DNA of 64,000 nt, from contig NZ_JALKBD010000014.1 of assembly GCF_023015905.1 (NCBI RefSeq), positions 62,001 through 126,000 on the forward strand, given 5' to 3'. The stretch comes from Arenibacter sp. F20364. Lineage in GTDB: Bacteria > Bacteroidota > Bacteroidia > Flavobacteriales > Flavobacteriaceae. The position numbers and the translations under genes are program-made. The notes under the pieces were generated by a model, which made no database searches, was not told the DNA's origin, and was given only the letters and a program-made list of their open reading frames with translations. Below are positions 54,874 through 63,525 of the stretch, piece by piece (the stretch's first letter is position 1; the number at the start of each line of letters is the position of its first letter).

Positions 54874-55434
54874 TGTGTATGTTATTTGATGGCTTCGGTC
54901 TGAATTTTAATACCCAATATATAGAATACGAATGTTGTTATTAGCCGTCATGATTCCTTTCAATATAAGTTTGATTTAAAATAAAATACATATCAACGCG
55001 TATTAAATAATTAAAATTAATGTTTTTGTCTCCTATAGCTTACCTTCCGCAATCTATCTTTAACAATTTTGATAAACACCTTAAAACCAATGATATAAAA
55101 TAATATCATATTGGCTGCTTGAAAATTATTTCAATCACTAATTTCGACTGGTCAACGGTAGTCACTTCGACAGAGTCCCTTTTCGGGACGACGAGAAGTC
55201 GCACATACAGGTTGGGAGCTAGTTGTGCGATTTCTCATATTCATTCGAAATGACGATCTAGAAACCTTCAACTATTTCTCTGCCAGTGTCGTCTTTATTA
55301 TGCGTCCTAAAATCAATGTTTTGAAATAGTGCAATTTTAGTCGCTTGAGATTTTTTTGTATGATCCCTTGACCGGACAACATTATCTAGAACATTTGATC
55401 AACAATTAAAAATCTATCGAACTTACGTTTTTCA
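54874..55434. other. Intergenic region with REP-like repeat
   Basis: About 560 bp without a supported gene. The left 100 bp should hold the promoter of the sialidase-fold/sulfatase unit (minus strand). The right half carries the inverted copy of the dispersed repeat described separately and the short motif CCCTTGACCGGA near 55368, and it lies downstream of fucI. Confidence 0.55.
55159..55253 (-). repeat. REP-like dispersed repeat, right copy (inverted relative to left)
   Basis: Bases 55159-55207 are the near-exact reverse complement of 3241-3290, and 55206-55253 continue the unit with sequence related to 3296-3400. The core includes the GGGAC/GTCCC hairpin, and the outer end reads GTCATTTCGAATGAATATGA on the minus strand. 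One copy lies at each side of the 52-kb fucose locus, in opposite orientation. Confidence 0.78.
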
Positions 55435-57216
55435 TTAATAAAGCGGGCCGTAATTCTTACATGCCCTGTAATCGGCAGCTTCCTGATCCATGCCGAACGA
55501 AGCCCAGTCCTTGGGTCTAAAAATACGTTCGGGTTCAACATTGTGCATATTTACCGGAATCCTGAGCATGGAACAGAGTGTTATTATTTCGTCCCCATAA
55601 TGCCCATAACTGAAAGCTCCATGATTTGCTCCCCAATTGTTCATAACGCTGTACACACCCTTGAATGCTTGGTCATTGTTCAATCTCGGTGCAAACCAAG
55701 TGGTGGGCCAGGTTGGATTGGTCCTTGCATCCAAAGTGTTGTGTATTTCCTCAGGAAGATCTACCGTCCATCCTTCCACGATTTGCATAACCGGTCCGAG
55801 GCCTTTTATCACGTTGATCCTGCACATGGTTACGGGCATTTCGCCTTTGGTGACAAAATGGGAGGAGTATCCTCCACCTCCAAAATATTCGTACATAGCC
55901 GGTGGCCAATCTGTGGCTTCCAAGCATTTTTCCGCTTCGGTTTCCGAAATTTGCCAGAAGGGTTTCATAGCGGGTTTCCCATCTATTTTCTGTTGTCCGG
56001 TACCATCCAGTGTTGATGAACCGGAATTGATGAGGTGTATTATTCCATTGGCCGCCTTACCTTGTAGTTTATGGCCGGTTACCCTTTCTACGGAAGCCGG
56101 ACTCCAAAAGGTCCTAACGTCCGAAAACATCTGGGCCTGGTTGGTAAGTAGATAGCCAAATAGCATGGAGATGCCGTTTAGGCTGTCATTTTCGGTCGCC
56201 ATCATATAGGGGGGGCGAATTCCGCCCCAATCAAAGGAGGAGTTTAGTATGGCTTCCATAAAATCCCCGTTCGGCATATAGTCGTTCCACTGTCGTTGTC
56301 CTTGGAATCCGGCGGCTATGGCACCGTGACCCAGGGACTCTTCCCCAAAGCCCAATGCAGCCAATTTGGGATTGCCGATCATAAGATCGCGTGAGATAAG
56401 TGTCATTTTTACCACGGTCTCCCATTCTTCATCCATACGCTCCCTGGATTTCTGTATTTCTTTCGCATTGTAGTTTTTACCTTCTTTGCAATGCTCTTTG
56501 GTCCATTTTAGGGCTTTTTCAAATTCTTCGGGATCAAATATTCCGAGTTGCATACGGCGGTTAACCTCGCTCATATCCACATATTCGTTCCTCATGCCCA
56601 AGTAGTTCTGAAAGAAGCTCTCATTTACAATAGATCCGGCAATTCCCATGGACACAGAGCCTATGGATAGGTAAGACTTTCCGTTCATCATTGCTACGGC
56701 CAGTCCGGCTTTGGTAAATTGCAGCAACAGTTTTTGTACGTCCTCGGGAATGTTTTCATCGTCGCCGTCCTGTACTTCTTTACCATAGATGCTAAAGGCC
56801 GGGACTCCTTTTTGGGCATGGCCGGCCAAGGCGGCGGCTAGGTAAACCGCACCGGGTCTTTCGGTACCGTTGAAGCCCCAGATGGCTTTTGGTCGGGTTG
56901 GATTCATGTCTATGGTCTCGGTGCCGTAGCACCAGCAAGAAGTTACCGTAATGGAAAGTCCTACGCCCTCCCTAAGGAATTTTTCCTCACATTTCTGTGC
57001 TTCCGGGACCCTGCCAATGGTAGTGTCGGCAATAACGCATTCTACCCTGCTGCCGTTATAGTTTCTTAGGTTGTTGGAAAGGAAATTGGCCACACGTTCG
57101 GCCATGGCCATGGTGGTCTGTTCCAATGATTCCCTTATACCGCCCAGACGGGCATCGATTACAGGTCTTATCCCTACTTTGGGTATTGCTCCTAGATGGT
57201 TGTGTTTGTTTTGCAT
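55435..57216 (-). CDS. fucI: L-fucose isomerase
   Basis: A 593-residue cytosolic ketol isomerase converting L-fucose to L-fuculose (and D-arabinose to D-ribulose), Mn2+-dependent. It opens with [21 protein letters not shown] and contains [46 protein letters not shown] and a C-terminal [19 protein letters not shown] that holds a catalytic-site His. Length and motifs match FucI along the whole protein. It is encoded 32 bp after the kinase, so the pair forms one transcript. It gives the cell a second, phosphorylating route for fucose beside the oxidative genes. Confidence 0.96.
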   Translation of the reverse strand: MQNKHNHLGAIPKVGIRPVIDARLGGIRESLEQTTMAMAERVANFLSNNLRNYNGSRVECVIADTTIGRVPEAQKCEEKFLREGVGLSITVTSCWCYGTETIDMNPTRPKAIWGFNGTERPGAVYLAAALAGHAQKGVPAFSIYGKEVQDGDDENIPEDVQKLLLQFTKAGLAVAMMNGKSYLSIGSVSMGIAGSIVNESFFQNYLGMRNEYVDMSEVNRRMQLGIFDPEEFEKALKWTKEHCKEGKNYNAKEIQKSRERMDEEWETVVKMTLISRDLMIGNPKLAALGFGEESLGHGAIAAGFQGQRQWNDYMPNGDFMEAILNSSFDWGGIRPPYMMATENDSLNGISMLFGYLLTNQAQMFSDVRTFWSPASVERVTGHKLQGKAANGIIHLINSGSSTLDGTGQQKIDGKPAMKPFWQISETEAEKCLEATDWPPAMYEYFGGGGYSSHFVTKGEMPVTMCRINVIKGLGPVMQIVEGWTVDLPEEIHNTLDARTNPTWPTTWFAPRLNNDQAFKGVYSVMNNWGANHGAFSYGHYGDEIITLCSMLRIPVNMHNVEPERIFRPKDWASFGMDQEAADYRACKNYGPLY

Positions 57217-57248
57217 TACTTTAATTTTTGTGTATTGAATTTTATCTT

Positions 57249-58934
57249 TTAGACTTTCTGTAATTCTTGGGTTTCTATAAAGTCGCCCAAGGTGCCGTAT
57301 TGTTCATACAGCTCCATATATTTTTTGACATTTTCCGGGATGGGGAGGTATTCTTTTTGAAATCCGCTGCCCATTGCATTTTGTGCTTCAAGAAAGGTCT
57401 TATAGATTCCCGAGGCTACCGCTGCTGCCATGGCTGCACCAAGGGCACAGGTCTGTTCCGATTTAATTATCCGAATGGGAAAGTTTAGGACATCGGCCAG
57501 GATCTGCATTACGAATTCCGACTTTTGGGCCACCCCGCCAATGGCGATAATGCCGTCTATACGGACTCCCTCTGCTTGGAATTGTTCCACTATTTTTTTG
57601 GAACCAAAAGCCGTGGCCTCTACCAAGGCCCTAAAGATGTGCGGGGCCGTAGTTCCCAAGGTCAGGCCCTGAATGGCGCCTTTAAGATTCTGATTGGAGT
57701 CCGGCGTTCTCCTGCCGTTCATCCAGTCCAGCGCAATTATTCCAGAGGTGTCGATTTCTATTTTACTGGCGGCCAATGTCAATTCGTTAAGGATGCCATC
57801 GGCCATTTCTTCCATTAATTTGGCTTTGGTTTCTGCCTCCATTAAGTTGCTGTTCCCTATAATTTTGTTTGCGGGCCATAGCAACAACTCCCTAAACCAG
57901 GCATAAAGATCGCCAAAGGCGGCTTGTCCGGCTTCCAGCCCTATCATGTTTGGAATTATGGAGCCATCTACCTGTCCACAGATACCGCGGATAGCCTTTT
58001 TTCCTATTTCCTCTGTGGGAGCAACTATCATATCGCAGGTAGAGGTACCTATCACTTTCACCATATGATATGGTTTTATGGCACTGCCAATGGCCCCAAT
58101 ATGGGCGTCAATAGATCCGGTGCCGATGATGACATCTTCGGGCAAGCCAAGTAGCTCTGCCCATTCCGCGGAAATTGTACCCACGGCATGGTCGGAAGTG
58201 TAGGTATCGGTATATAACCTATCCCTTAATCCGGTCAATAGAGGGTCCAACTCTGTCCAAAATGCGTCGGGAGGTAATCCGTCCCACTCGGGGTGCCACA
58301 TGGCTTTGTGCCCTGCCGCACACCTGCTTCTTTTTAATTTTAGGGGGTCGGTATTTCTTGTAAGAAGGGCCGGAATCCAGTCGCAGTGTTCTATCCATGA
58401 GAAGGCCGCTTGGCGGACGGTTTTGTCTACTCTCAGGGTGTGTAGGATCTTGGCCCAAAACCATTCCGAGGAATATTCCCCTCCACTGTATTTGGTATAG
58501 TCAATTCCATTTTCATGGTGTGCCAATGCGTTGATTTCTTTGGCTTCCCCAACGGCTGTATGGTCTTTCCATAGGATAAACATGGCGTTTGGATTTTCTT
58601 CAAATCCCGGGAGCATTGACAAGGGGGTTCCCTCCTGGTTAATAGCTATTGGCGTTGAGCCGGTGGTGGCCACGGAAATAGCGGCTATACCGTCTATGAC
58701 TTCTTGGGAAAGTGGAGCTATGGCCTCTTTGACGGCTTTTTTTAGGCCATCAATGTAATCCAAGGGGTGTTGTCTAAACTGGTTGGTTTCCGGTTGGCAG
58801 TACATGCCTTTGCCCCATCTTTCGTATAAGGCAACGGCCTGACCCATAATTTTGCCATTGCTGGTATCTATTATCATGGTCCTTACGGAATCCGTTCCAT
58901 AGTCGACCCCAAGGGTATATTTCCGGTTTTGCAT
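57249..58934 (-). CDS. FGGY-family kinase, ribulokinase-like (probable fuculose/ribulose kinase)
   Basis: A 561-residue sugar kinase. [16 protein letters not shown] (phosphate 1 loop) and [11 protein letters not shown] are typical of the AraB-type ribulokinases, whose length (about 550-560) it shares; classic FucK proteins are shorter (about 480). The second half has [26 protein letters not shown] and [20 protein letters not shown]. With fucI next to it the likely substrate is L-fuculose, but L- or D-ribulose is also possible. No aldolase gene is present in the window. A perfect 12-bp palindrome lies 31 bp before the start codon. Confidence 0.88.
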   Translation of the reverse strand: MQNRKYTLGVDYGTDSVRTMIIDTSNGKIMGQAVALYERWGKGMYCQPETNQFRQHPLDYIDGLKKAVKEAIAPLSQEVIDGIAAISVATTGSTPIAINQEGTPLSMLPGFEENPNAMFILWKDHTAVGEAKEINALAHHENGIDYTKYSGGEYSSEWFWAKILHTLRVDKTVRQAAFSWIEHCDWIPALLTRNTDPLKLKRSRCAAGHKAMWHPEWDGLPPDAFWTELDPLLTGLRDRLYTDTYTSDHAVGTISAEWAELLGLPEDVIIGTGSIDAHIGAIGSAIKPYHMVKVIGTSTCDMIVAPTEEIGKKAIRGICGQVDGSIIPNMIGLEAGQAAFGDLYAWFRELLLWPANKIIGNSNLMEAETKAKLMEEMADGILNELTLAASKIEIDTSGIIALDWMNGRRTPDSNQNLKGAIQGLTLGTTAPHIFRALVEATAFGSKKIVEQFQAEGVRIDGIIAIGGVAQKSEFVMQILADVLNFPIRIIKSEQTCALGAAMAAAVASGIYKTFLEAQNAMGSGFQKEYLPIPENVKKYMELYEQYGTLGDFIETQELQKV

Positions 58935-58964
58935 GAGTGGTTTGGATGAATTATTTAGATTAAT

Positions 58965-58976
58965 TTAAACGTTTAA
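58965..58976. promoter_or_regulatory. Candidate LacI-type operator upstream of kinase-fucI
   Basis: TTAAACGTTTAA is a perfect 12-bp palindrome with central CG, 31 bp before the kinase start. This form and position fit repression by a LacI/GalR regulator, such as the one encoded at 46.6 kb. Confidence 0.6.
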
Positions 58977-59224
58977 GCAAGCAATGTAAAAAATTATCTC
59001 CATACTGCTGTTATAAATCCAATTTTTTAACAAATGGGGATATTGGTGAGTAAATGTGGAATTTTGAAGCTTAAAAACGGAATTTTTGGGCTGTTCTAAG
59101 GTTGCAAGGCATCGAAAAATCGCAGTCCATTGCAATTATTCAAAAACTATCCATAAAGTATCGAGTTTTTTTATCAAATAAATTTTACTTTTGCACCCGC
59201 GGTTTTAGATATTGAACTGCGAAT

Positions 59225-59296
59225 GGCCTCATAGTTCAACGGATAGAATAGAAGTTTCCTAAACTTTAGATCCAAGTTCGATTCTTGGTGAGGTCA
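59225..59296 (+). tRNA. tRNA-Arg(CCT)
   Basis: 72 nt that fold as a standard tRNA. The acceptor stem is GGCCTCA/TGAGGTC with one G-T pair, the D stem GTTC/GAAT and the anticodon stem GAAGT/ACTTT with loop TTCCTAA. Anticodon CCT is at 59258-59260, the T arm is CCAAG-TTCGATT-CTTGG and the discriminator is A. CCA is not encoded. Its 3' end faces a tyrosine recombinase 239 bp downstream, so it is a probable integration site. Confidence 0.93.
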
Positions 59297-59362
59297 CTTT
59301 TTAACATTTAAAGTAGCCTAATTTATTACAAATTAAGCTGATTTACAGTGTTTTAGGTATTT

Positions 59363-59394
59363 TTTGATATCAAATGGCATCATTTGATATCAAA
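59363..59394. repeat. Perfect 14-bp inverted repeat, each arm a 12-bp palindrome
   Basis: TTTGATATCAAATG (59363-59376) and CATTTGATATCAAA (59381-59394) are exact inverted repeats around a 4-nt spacer. Each arm contains the self-complementary TTTGATATCAAA. It lies between the tRNA and the integrase gene and may bind the integrase, an excision factor or a repressor of the integrase. Confidence 0.85.
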
Positions 59395-59534
59395 CGATGG
59401 AGTTCACAAATCGTCAACATTTTTCTCTAAATGTTTTCGTAACTTGAAACTACTTGTTTTCAAGTTCTAAGATGAACTTTTTGCTGGTGATTTGACTTTC
59501 GTCTTCAATTAAGTTTAACTTAAAGATGATTGTT

Positions 59535-60803
59535 ATGCGCTCTACCACAACATTTTCTATCCTATTCTGGATATACGCTAAAAGAACAAAGAACAACCTG
59601 GCGCCACTCTACGCTAGGATAACCGTAGATGGGAAAAAGCTCAACATTAGCCTTAAAATGAGAATTGATACACAGCTTTGGAGCCCTCAGAAGCAACGGA
59701 TAAAGGGAACGGGCAAAAATGCAAGGGACCTCAATCAGTACTTGAACGAGGTGCATTCCAAACTCTTCCAATGCTATCAGGAATTAAGGGCAGAGGATAG
59801 GCGTATCACTCCCCAGATAATCAAATCCAAATTCCTTGGGGATGCCAAAGTAGTGCATTACACCTTAAAGGATATTATCAATTACCACAATACCAAGATG
59901 TTCCACAAACTACACCATAATACTTCCCGGCTTTATCTCATTAGCCAAAAGTATATCCTACTTTTTGTAAAAAAAGAATACAAGGTGGACAACATGGAGC
60001 TGGCGGAACTTGACTACCAGTTTATCCTGAATTTTGAAAGTTTCCTACGAGGCCATACCCCAAGACACTATCAACAGCAAATAGGGAACAATGCAGTAAT
60101 GAAACATATACAGCGACTTCGTAGAATGGTTACCCTGGCCTACAACATTGAATGGATAGACAAGGACCCTTTCCGTAAATTCAAACAAAAATTGGTGCCC
60201 ACTCACAGGGGATTCCTAACTGCCGAAGAGCTGGAGAGCTTGGAGCAATTAAGTATTGATTCTGAACGGTTAAAAACGGTAAGGGATCTGTTCATATTCA
60301 GTTGTTATACTGGCATCAGCTATGCGGATTTAATGCTACTGACCAAGCAAAGTGTTGTTTTGGGAATGGATAAAACCTATTGGATTATTACCAAAAGACA
60401 AAAAACGGGAAATGCGGTCAAAATCCCGCTGCTATCAAAAGCATTCGACTTGATAAAACATTACATGAACGATAAACGGTCTATGATCAATGGCACCTTG
60501 TTCCCGAAAATTTCAAATCAAAAAATGAACGCGTATTTAAAAGAAATAGCACAGCCGGCAGGAATCCATAAGAACCTTACCTTTCACATGGCGAGACACA
60601 CCTTCGCAACAACTGTCACCCTGACAAATGGGGTGCCCATTGAAACCATTTCCAAAATGTTGGGCCACACCAAACTGGCAACAACTCAAATTTACGCTAA
60701 GGTGATCGAGAGAAAGGTATCCGATGATATGCAATTGTTAAGGGAGAAATTGGAAGTAGATAACGAAATTGGCATATCGGAATTAGAAAACGGATCTTAT
60801 TGA
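59535..60803 (+). CDS. Tyrosine recombinase / integrase (Bacteroidota type)
   Basis: About 422 residues from the ATG at 59535; an ATG at 59526 is also possible. The N-terminus (STTTFSILFWIYAKRTKNNLAPLYARITVDGKK) is an arm-DNA-binding domain, and residues about 110-215 are the SAM-like core-binding domain. In the catalytic part the box I Arg is replaced by Ser (TGISYAD), as in the IntDOT integrase. The other residues are present: Lys in KRQKTG, HMAR (His and Arg), LGHTKLATTQIYA (His and nucleophile Tyr). Its place beside a tRNA gene and before broken replication genes marks an integrated element. Confidence 0.93.
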   Translation: MRSTTTFSILFWIYAKRTKNNLAPLYARITVDGKKLNISLKMRIDTQLWSPQKQRIKGTGKNARDLNQYLNEVHSKLFQCYQELRAEDRRITPQIIKSKFLGDAKVVHYTLKDIINYHNTKMFHKLHHNTSRLYLISQKYILLFVKKEYKVDNMELAELDYQFILNFESFLRGHTPRHYQQQIGNNAVMKHIQRLRRMVTLAYNIEWIDKDPFRKFKQKLVPTHRGFLTAEELESLEQLSIDSERLKTVRDLFIFSCYTGISYADLMLLTKQSVVLGMDKTYWIITKRQKTGNAVKIPLLSKAFDLIKHYMNDKRSMINGTLFPKISNQKMNAYLKEIAQPAGIHKNLTFHMARHTFATTVTLTNGVPIETISKMLGHTKLATTQIYAKVIERKVSDDMQLLREKLEVDNEIGISELENGSY

Positions 60804-60830
60804 GAATTTTAATTGCAATAACCAAACTGA

Positions 60831-61385
60831 CAGACAAACGGAAAAGGATTAGAAGATTATGAACGATTGCCCTACGACAGGAAGAACACGACCCTTCCCA
60901 GGATCTGTTCTTTTTTAGGCTCCACCAATATGTCCTCCTTTCTGAACGACGAGACGGGATCGGTACGGTGGCTTTGCTTCGAACTCAAGGACAGGATCGA
61001 TTTCTCCTATTCCAAGGAAATGGAGATCAAGGACGTCTGGATGCAGGCATACCATCTCGCCTATCATGATCCCAATTTCAATCCGGAGCTCACCTTGACC
61101 GATATTTTGGAGAACGAGGAGCGCAATAAAAAATACACCAAATTGACCACCGAGGAGGAACTGGTCTCCAAATACTTTGAAAAATCCAACGACATAGTGG
61201 ATTTCGTGACAGCCTCGGACGTGTTGGTGAAGTTAAGGCACCTCAATCTGAGACTGAACCAGATCAACCTAGGGCGGGCACTGTCCGGGTTCAACTTCCA
61301 AAGGGTAAAACATCCCAAGCGGCAGGTCTATGGGTATCTGGCAAAACCTGTATTTATTGATAGCCCTCTGGAGATGGAAGTTTAG
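60831..61385 (+). pseudogene. C-terminal remnant of a VapE-like primase/helicase (N-terminus lost)
   Basis: The frame opens after a stop at 60828 without a convincing start codon; TTG at 60867 is the first possible one. The start of the visible protein, ERLPYDRKNTTLPRICSFLGSTNMSSFLNDETGSVRW, is a motif from the middle of VapE/DUF3874-type phage-element helicases, where it follows the Walker region. The ATPase part is absent. The C-terminal 130 residues (NEERNKKYTKLTTEEELVSKYF to GYLAKPVFID) look intact. It lies 28 bp after the integrase stop, so a deletion probably removed the rest. Confidence 0.75.
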
Positions 61386-61403
61386 AAAAAGTGCATAAGC
61401 ACC

Positions 61404-61576
61404 TACCTAGTTACCTAATGGACCATGACCTCCCCAACAGCGGGAGCTACCTCTAGGTAGGATACATTAACCTTTGGTTACCTAGGTATTACCTAACCTA
61501 CCTTTTAGGGTAGGATGGGTAACATTAAAATCATAACTACCTAGGCCCTTAACCTTTATAAACAGGGACTTAGGTA
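61404..61576. repeat. Iteron-like cluster of TACCTA/TAGGTA hexamers
   Basis: The hexamer TACCTA or its complement occurs eight times in 173 bp: 61404, 61412, 61454 (complement), 61479, 61483 (complement, forming the palindrome TACCTAGGTA), 61490, 61538 and 61571 (complement). Near-matches fill the gaps, including TACCTC/TAGGTA at 61448-61459. Chance would give well under one. It sits between remnants of replication genes and may be the old replication origin or a repressor site of the element. Confidence 0.75.
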
Positions 61577-61612
61577 AGAAGGTAAGAGAAAACCCAACAA
61601 AAGAACCGGCTG

Positions 61613-61942
61613 ATGAAAAGAAAAAAAACATTTAGTACACGGTGTGAAACAGCCCGGGATTTTCCCATCGAAAAGGCGCTGGCAAAACTCGGGCACTTTC
61701 CCACCCGGACATCGGTCAAAGAAGCTTGGTTCCTGAGTCCTTTCAGGTCAGAAACCCAAGCCTCTTTCAATGTATTTAATAAACTTAATAGCGGGCAAAC
61801 CACTTCGGGAGTGCCCAGATTAAACGGACTGCTTTTATATAAAGTTTTTCAGCAAGATAAACCTGTTATTAGTTTCAAAAGGACCATATCTTTTTTTCTT
61901 TTCACAAGCAACCTTATTTACAAAACAGAATGCACGGAATAG
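61613..61942 (+). pseudogene. N-terminal remnant of a CHC2/Toprim-type element primase
   Basis: The frame encodes up to 109 residues. The first about 70 (IEKALAKLGHFPTRTSVKEAWFLSPFRSETQASFNVFNKLN) match the zinc-finger start of primases found on Bacteroidota mobile elements, where the pattern LG...P......WYLSPFR.E..PSF.V....N is followed by WYDHG...GG. Here the reading changes to unrelated sequence right after the LN position, so the gene is broken. The last part overlaps one copy of a direct repeat that reappears beyond the Fic gene. Confidence 0.65.
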
Positions 61943-61949
61943 TCACATT
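61888..61949 (+). repeat. Imperfect direct repeat, left copy
   Basis: About 62 bp beginning ATCTTTTTTTCTTTTCAC and ending GTCACATT that recur with roughly three-quarters identity at 63244-63306. The two copies flank the Fic gene. Confidence 0.6.
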
Positions 61950-62007
61950 GGCACAGGGCATCTTCAATGTTTCCTAAATAAGATTTCCAAAGTTGGTTCT
62001 TTAATTC

Positions 62008-63081
62008 TTATTGTTTCATTATTTCAAACAATTGCTTATTCAGATATAAATTTTCAACACCTACTTTCTTCGATTTAAGAATACCTATTTTTTCTAATTC
62101 ATGTAAATATTCTGCTGCGGTTTGGCGTTTCGCAATATCTTTATCGACCAAAAATTTCACTTTGCAATATGGTTGTTCAAAAAGCAATTCTATTAACTCT
62201 TTGGAATATACACGGGAGGGTAATTTTTCCTTTGCTAAGGCTATGGTTTCCTGCATCAAGTCATTAATGGCATTTATCTTTTTCAAAGTATAAATAGCCG
62301 TTTCTTCAACCCCTCTAAGCATAAATAGAATCCATCCCTCCCAATCCTGCTTTTCAGTAACCGATCGGAGTTTTATGTAATACTGGTTTTTATTTTCAAT
62401 AATGTATTTGCTTAGGTATAGAATTGGTGCGTCTAACAGGCCTTTTTCCACCATATAAAGAATATTTAAAACCCGTCCAGTTCTTCCATTACCGTCGGGA
62501 AATGGATGTATCGCCTCAAATTGGTAGTGCATTACTGCTAACCTCACCAAATCATCAATGCCATTTTCTGAATGGATAAAGTCTTCTAGATTCTTTAATA
62601 AGTCACGAATTACGATTTCCCCTTCCGGTGGTGTGTAAATTGTTTGATTATTACTTGTTATTCTGGTGCCTGTTGTTTTTCTAATCCCGGCATTATTTTC
62701 TTTTATGGTCTGTACAATGGAAACAAAGGTATTGGTAGAAAGTGGGCGTTTATCCAAATTGCTATATCCTTCCCATAAGGCTTGTCGGTACCTTAATACT
62801 TCTTTGGTCTGCGCATCCGTAGTTTGAATATTTGCCGAAAATGCCTGATATAAGTTGTCTTGGGTAGTAACTATGTTTTCAATTTCTGAACTGTCCTTCG
62901 CTTCCTGTAAGGTAATCGCGTTGACCAACATGGATTGGTTCGGAATCTCATTTGCCCTACCTTTTAGCTCAGCCAGTACTCGTGTTGCCGCAATGGCTTG
63001 CTTCAGAACCTTCTTAGTTTCAAGTTCTATTTTTGGAGGCAATAGTGGTAAATCGTTATACGGTTCTTTTGGGTTATACAT
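62008..63081 (-). CDS. Fic-family protein (predicted AMP-transferase)
   Basis: About 357 residues from the ATG at 63081; an upstream start at 63102 would run into operator-like repeats. It has an N-terminal Fic_N region with the inhibitory-helix type motif SSEIEN (64-69), the flap region (TIYTPPEGE), and the active motif HPFPDGNGRTGR (192-203) complete with catalytic His. A winged-helix-like C-terminal part follows (FLVDKDIAKRQTAAEYLHELEKIGIL). Fic proteins transfer AMP to target proteins; the inhibitory motif in the same chain suggests self-inhibition. The C-terminal DNA-binding-like segment and the repeated sites upstream suggest autoregulation. It lies within the decayed mobile region. Confidence 0.92.
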   Translation of the reverse strand: MYNPKEPYNDLPLLPPKIELETKKVLKQAIAATRVLAELKGRANEIPNQSMLVNAITLQEAKDSSEIENIVTTQDNLYQAFSANIQTTDAQTKEVLRYRQALWEGYSNLDKRPLSTNTFVSIVQTIKENNAGIRKTTGTRITSNNQTIYTPPEGEIVIRDLLKNLEDFIHSENGIDDLVRLAVMHYQFEAIHPFPDGNGRTGRVLNILYMVEKGLLDAPILYLSKYIIENKNQYYIKLRSVTEKQDWEGWILFMLRGVEETAIYTLKKINAINDLMQETIALAKEKLPSRVYSKELIELLFEQPYCKVKFLVDKDIAKRQTAAEYLHELEKIGILKSKKVGVENLYLNKQLFEIMKQ

Positions 63082-63084
63082 AAT

Positions 63085-63162
63085 TTCGACATATAAATAC
63101 AACTATGTCGATGATATCGACACAATACAAATATATGTCGATTTTTTTATATTTTATCGACA
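63085..63162. promoter_or_regulatory. Phased TGTCGAT/ATCGACA operator array upstream of fic
   Basis: Five copies of a TGTCGA-type half-site lie just upstream of the Fic start: 63085-63091 (TTCGACA), 63106-63112, 63116-63122, 63136-63142 and 63156-63162. Steps between starts are about 20, 10, 20 and 20 bp, that is one or two helical turns, so all face one side of the DNA. The spacing fits cooperative binding by a repressor, possibly the C-terminal wing of Fic itself. Confidence 0.7.
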
Positions 63163-63243
63163 CATGTTAAAAATAATTATAAAGCTAATTCAGTATTACG
63201 GATATTCGGTAAGAGAAACTTTGGGTTGTAAGGAACAAGTCAA

Positions 63244-63306
63244 ATCTTTTTTTTCTTTTCACTAGTAACCTATTTTAAGATACGAAATACAGAAAAAAGT
63301 CACATT
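63244..63306 (+). repeat. Imperfect direct repeat, right copy
   Basis: Matches 61888-61949 in the same orientation. Together the copies bracket about 1.3 kb containing only the Fic gene and its control region. Confidence 0.6.
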
Positions 63307-63377
63307 TTTACAAGTAATTTATTGAGGTCTAAACACGGTAGATCACGTAATAGTTTTGACCCGTTGGGAAAGGAATT

Positions 63378-63412
63378 CAAGATGTGTCTTTGTTGCCACA
63401 AAGACGATCTTG
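63378..63412. repeat. Long imperfect hairpin
   Basis: CAAGAT...GTCTTTGT and ACAAAGAC.ATCTTG pair almost throughout around a 4-nt loop (35 nt in all). There is no T-run after it on plus, so a simple terminator is not certain. It lies about 110 bp before the small membrane protein gene. Confidence 0.65.
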
Positions 63413-63525
63413 CTTTGCTCCCGATGGTTGCAAAGAAGGTTAAAAAAAAATAGAAAAAGCGATGAACCTGAAGTTGACAGTCTACTTAATTTTGTAAATT
63501 GCATAACAGCCATTCAAAAAATACA

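Noticed and set aside
55637-56155. Open frames of 157-172 codons on the plus strand across fucI
   Set aside because: They lie wholly opposite the strongly supported fucI gene, show no family motif or signal peptide, and arise from its codon use.
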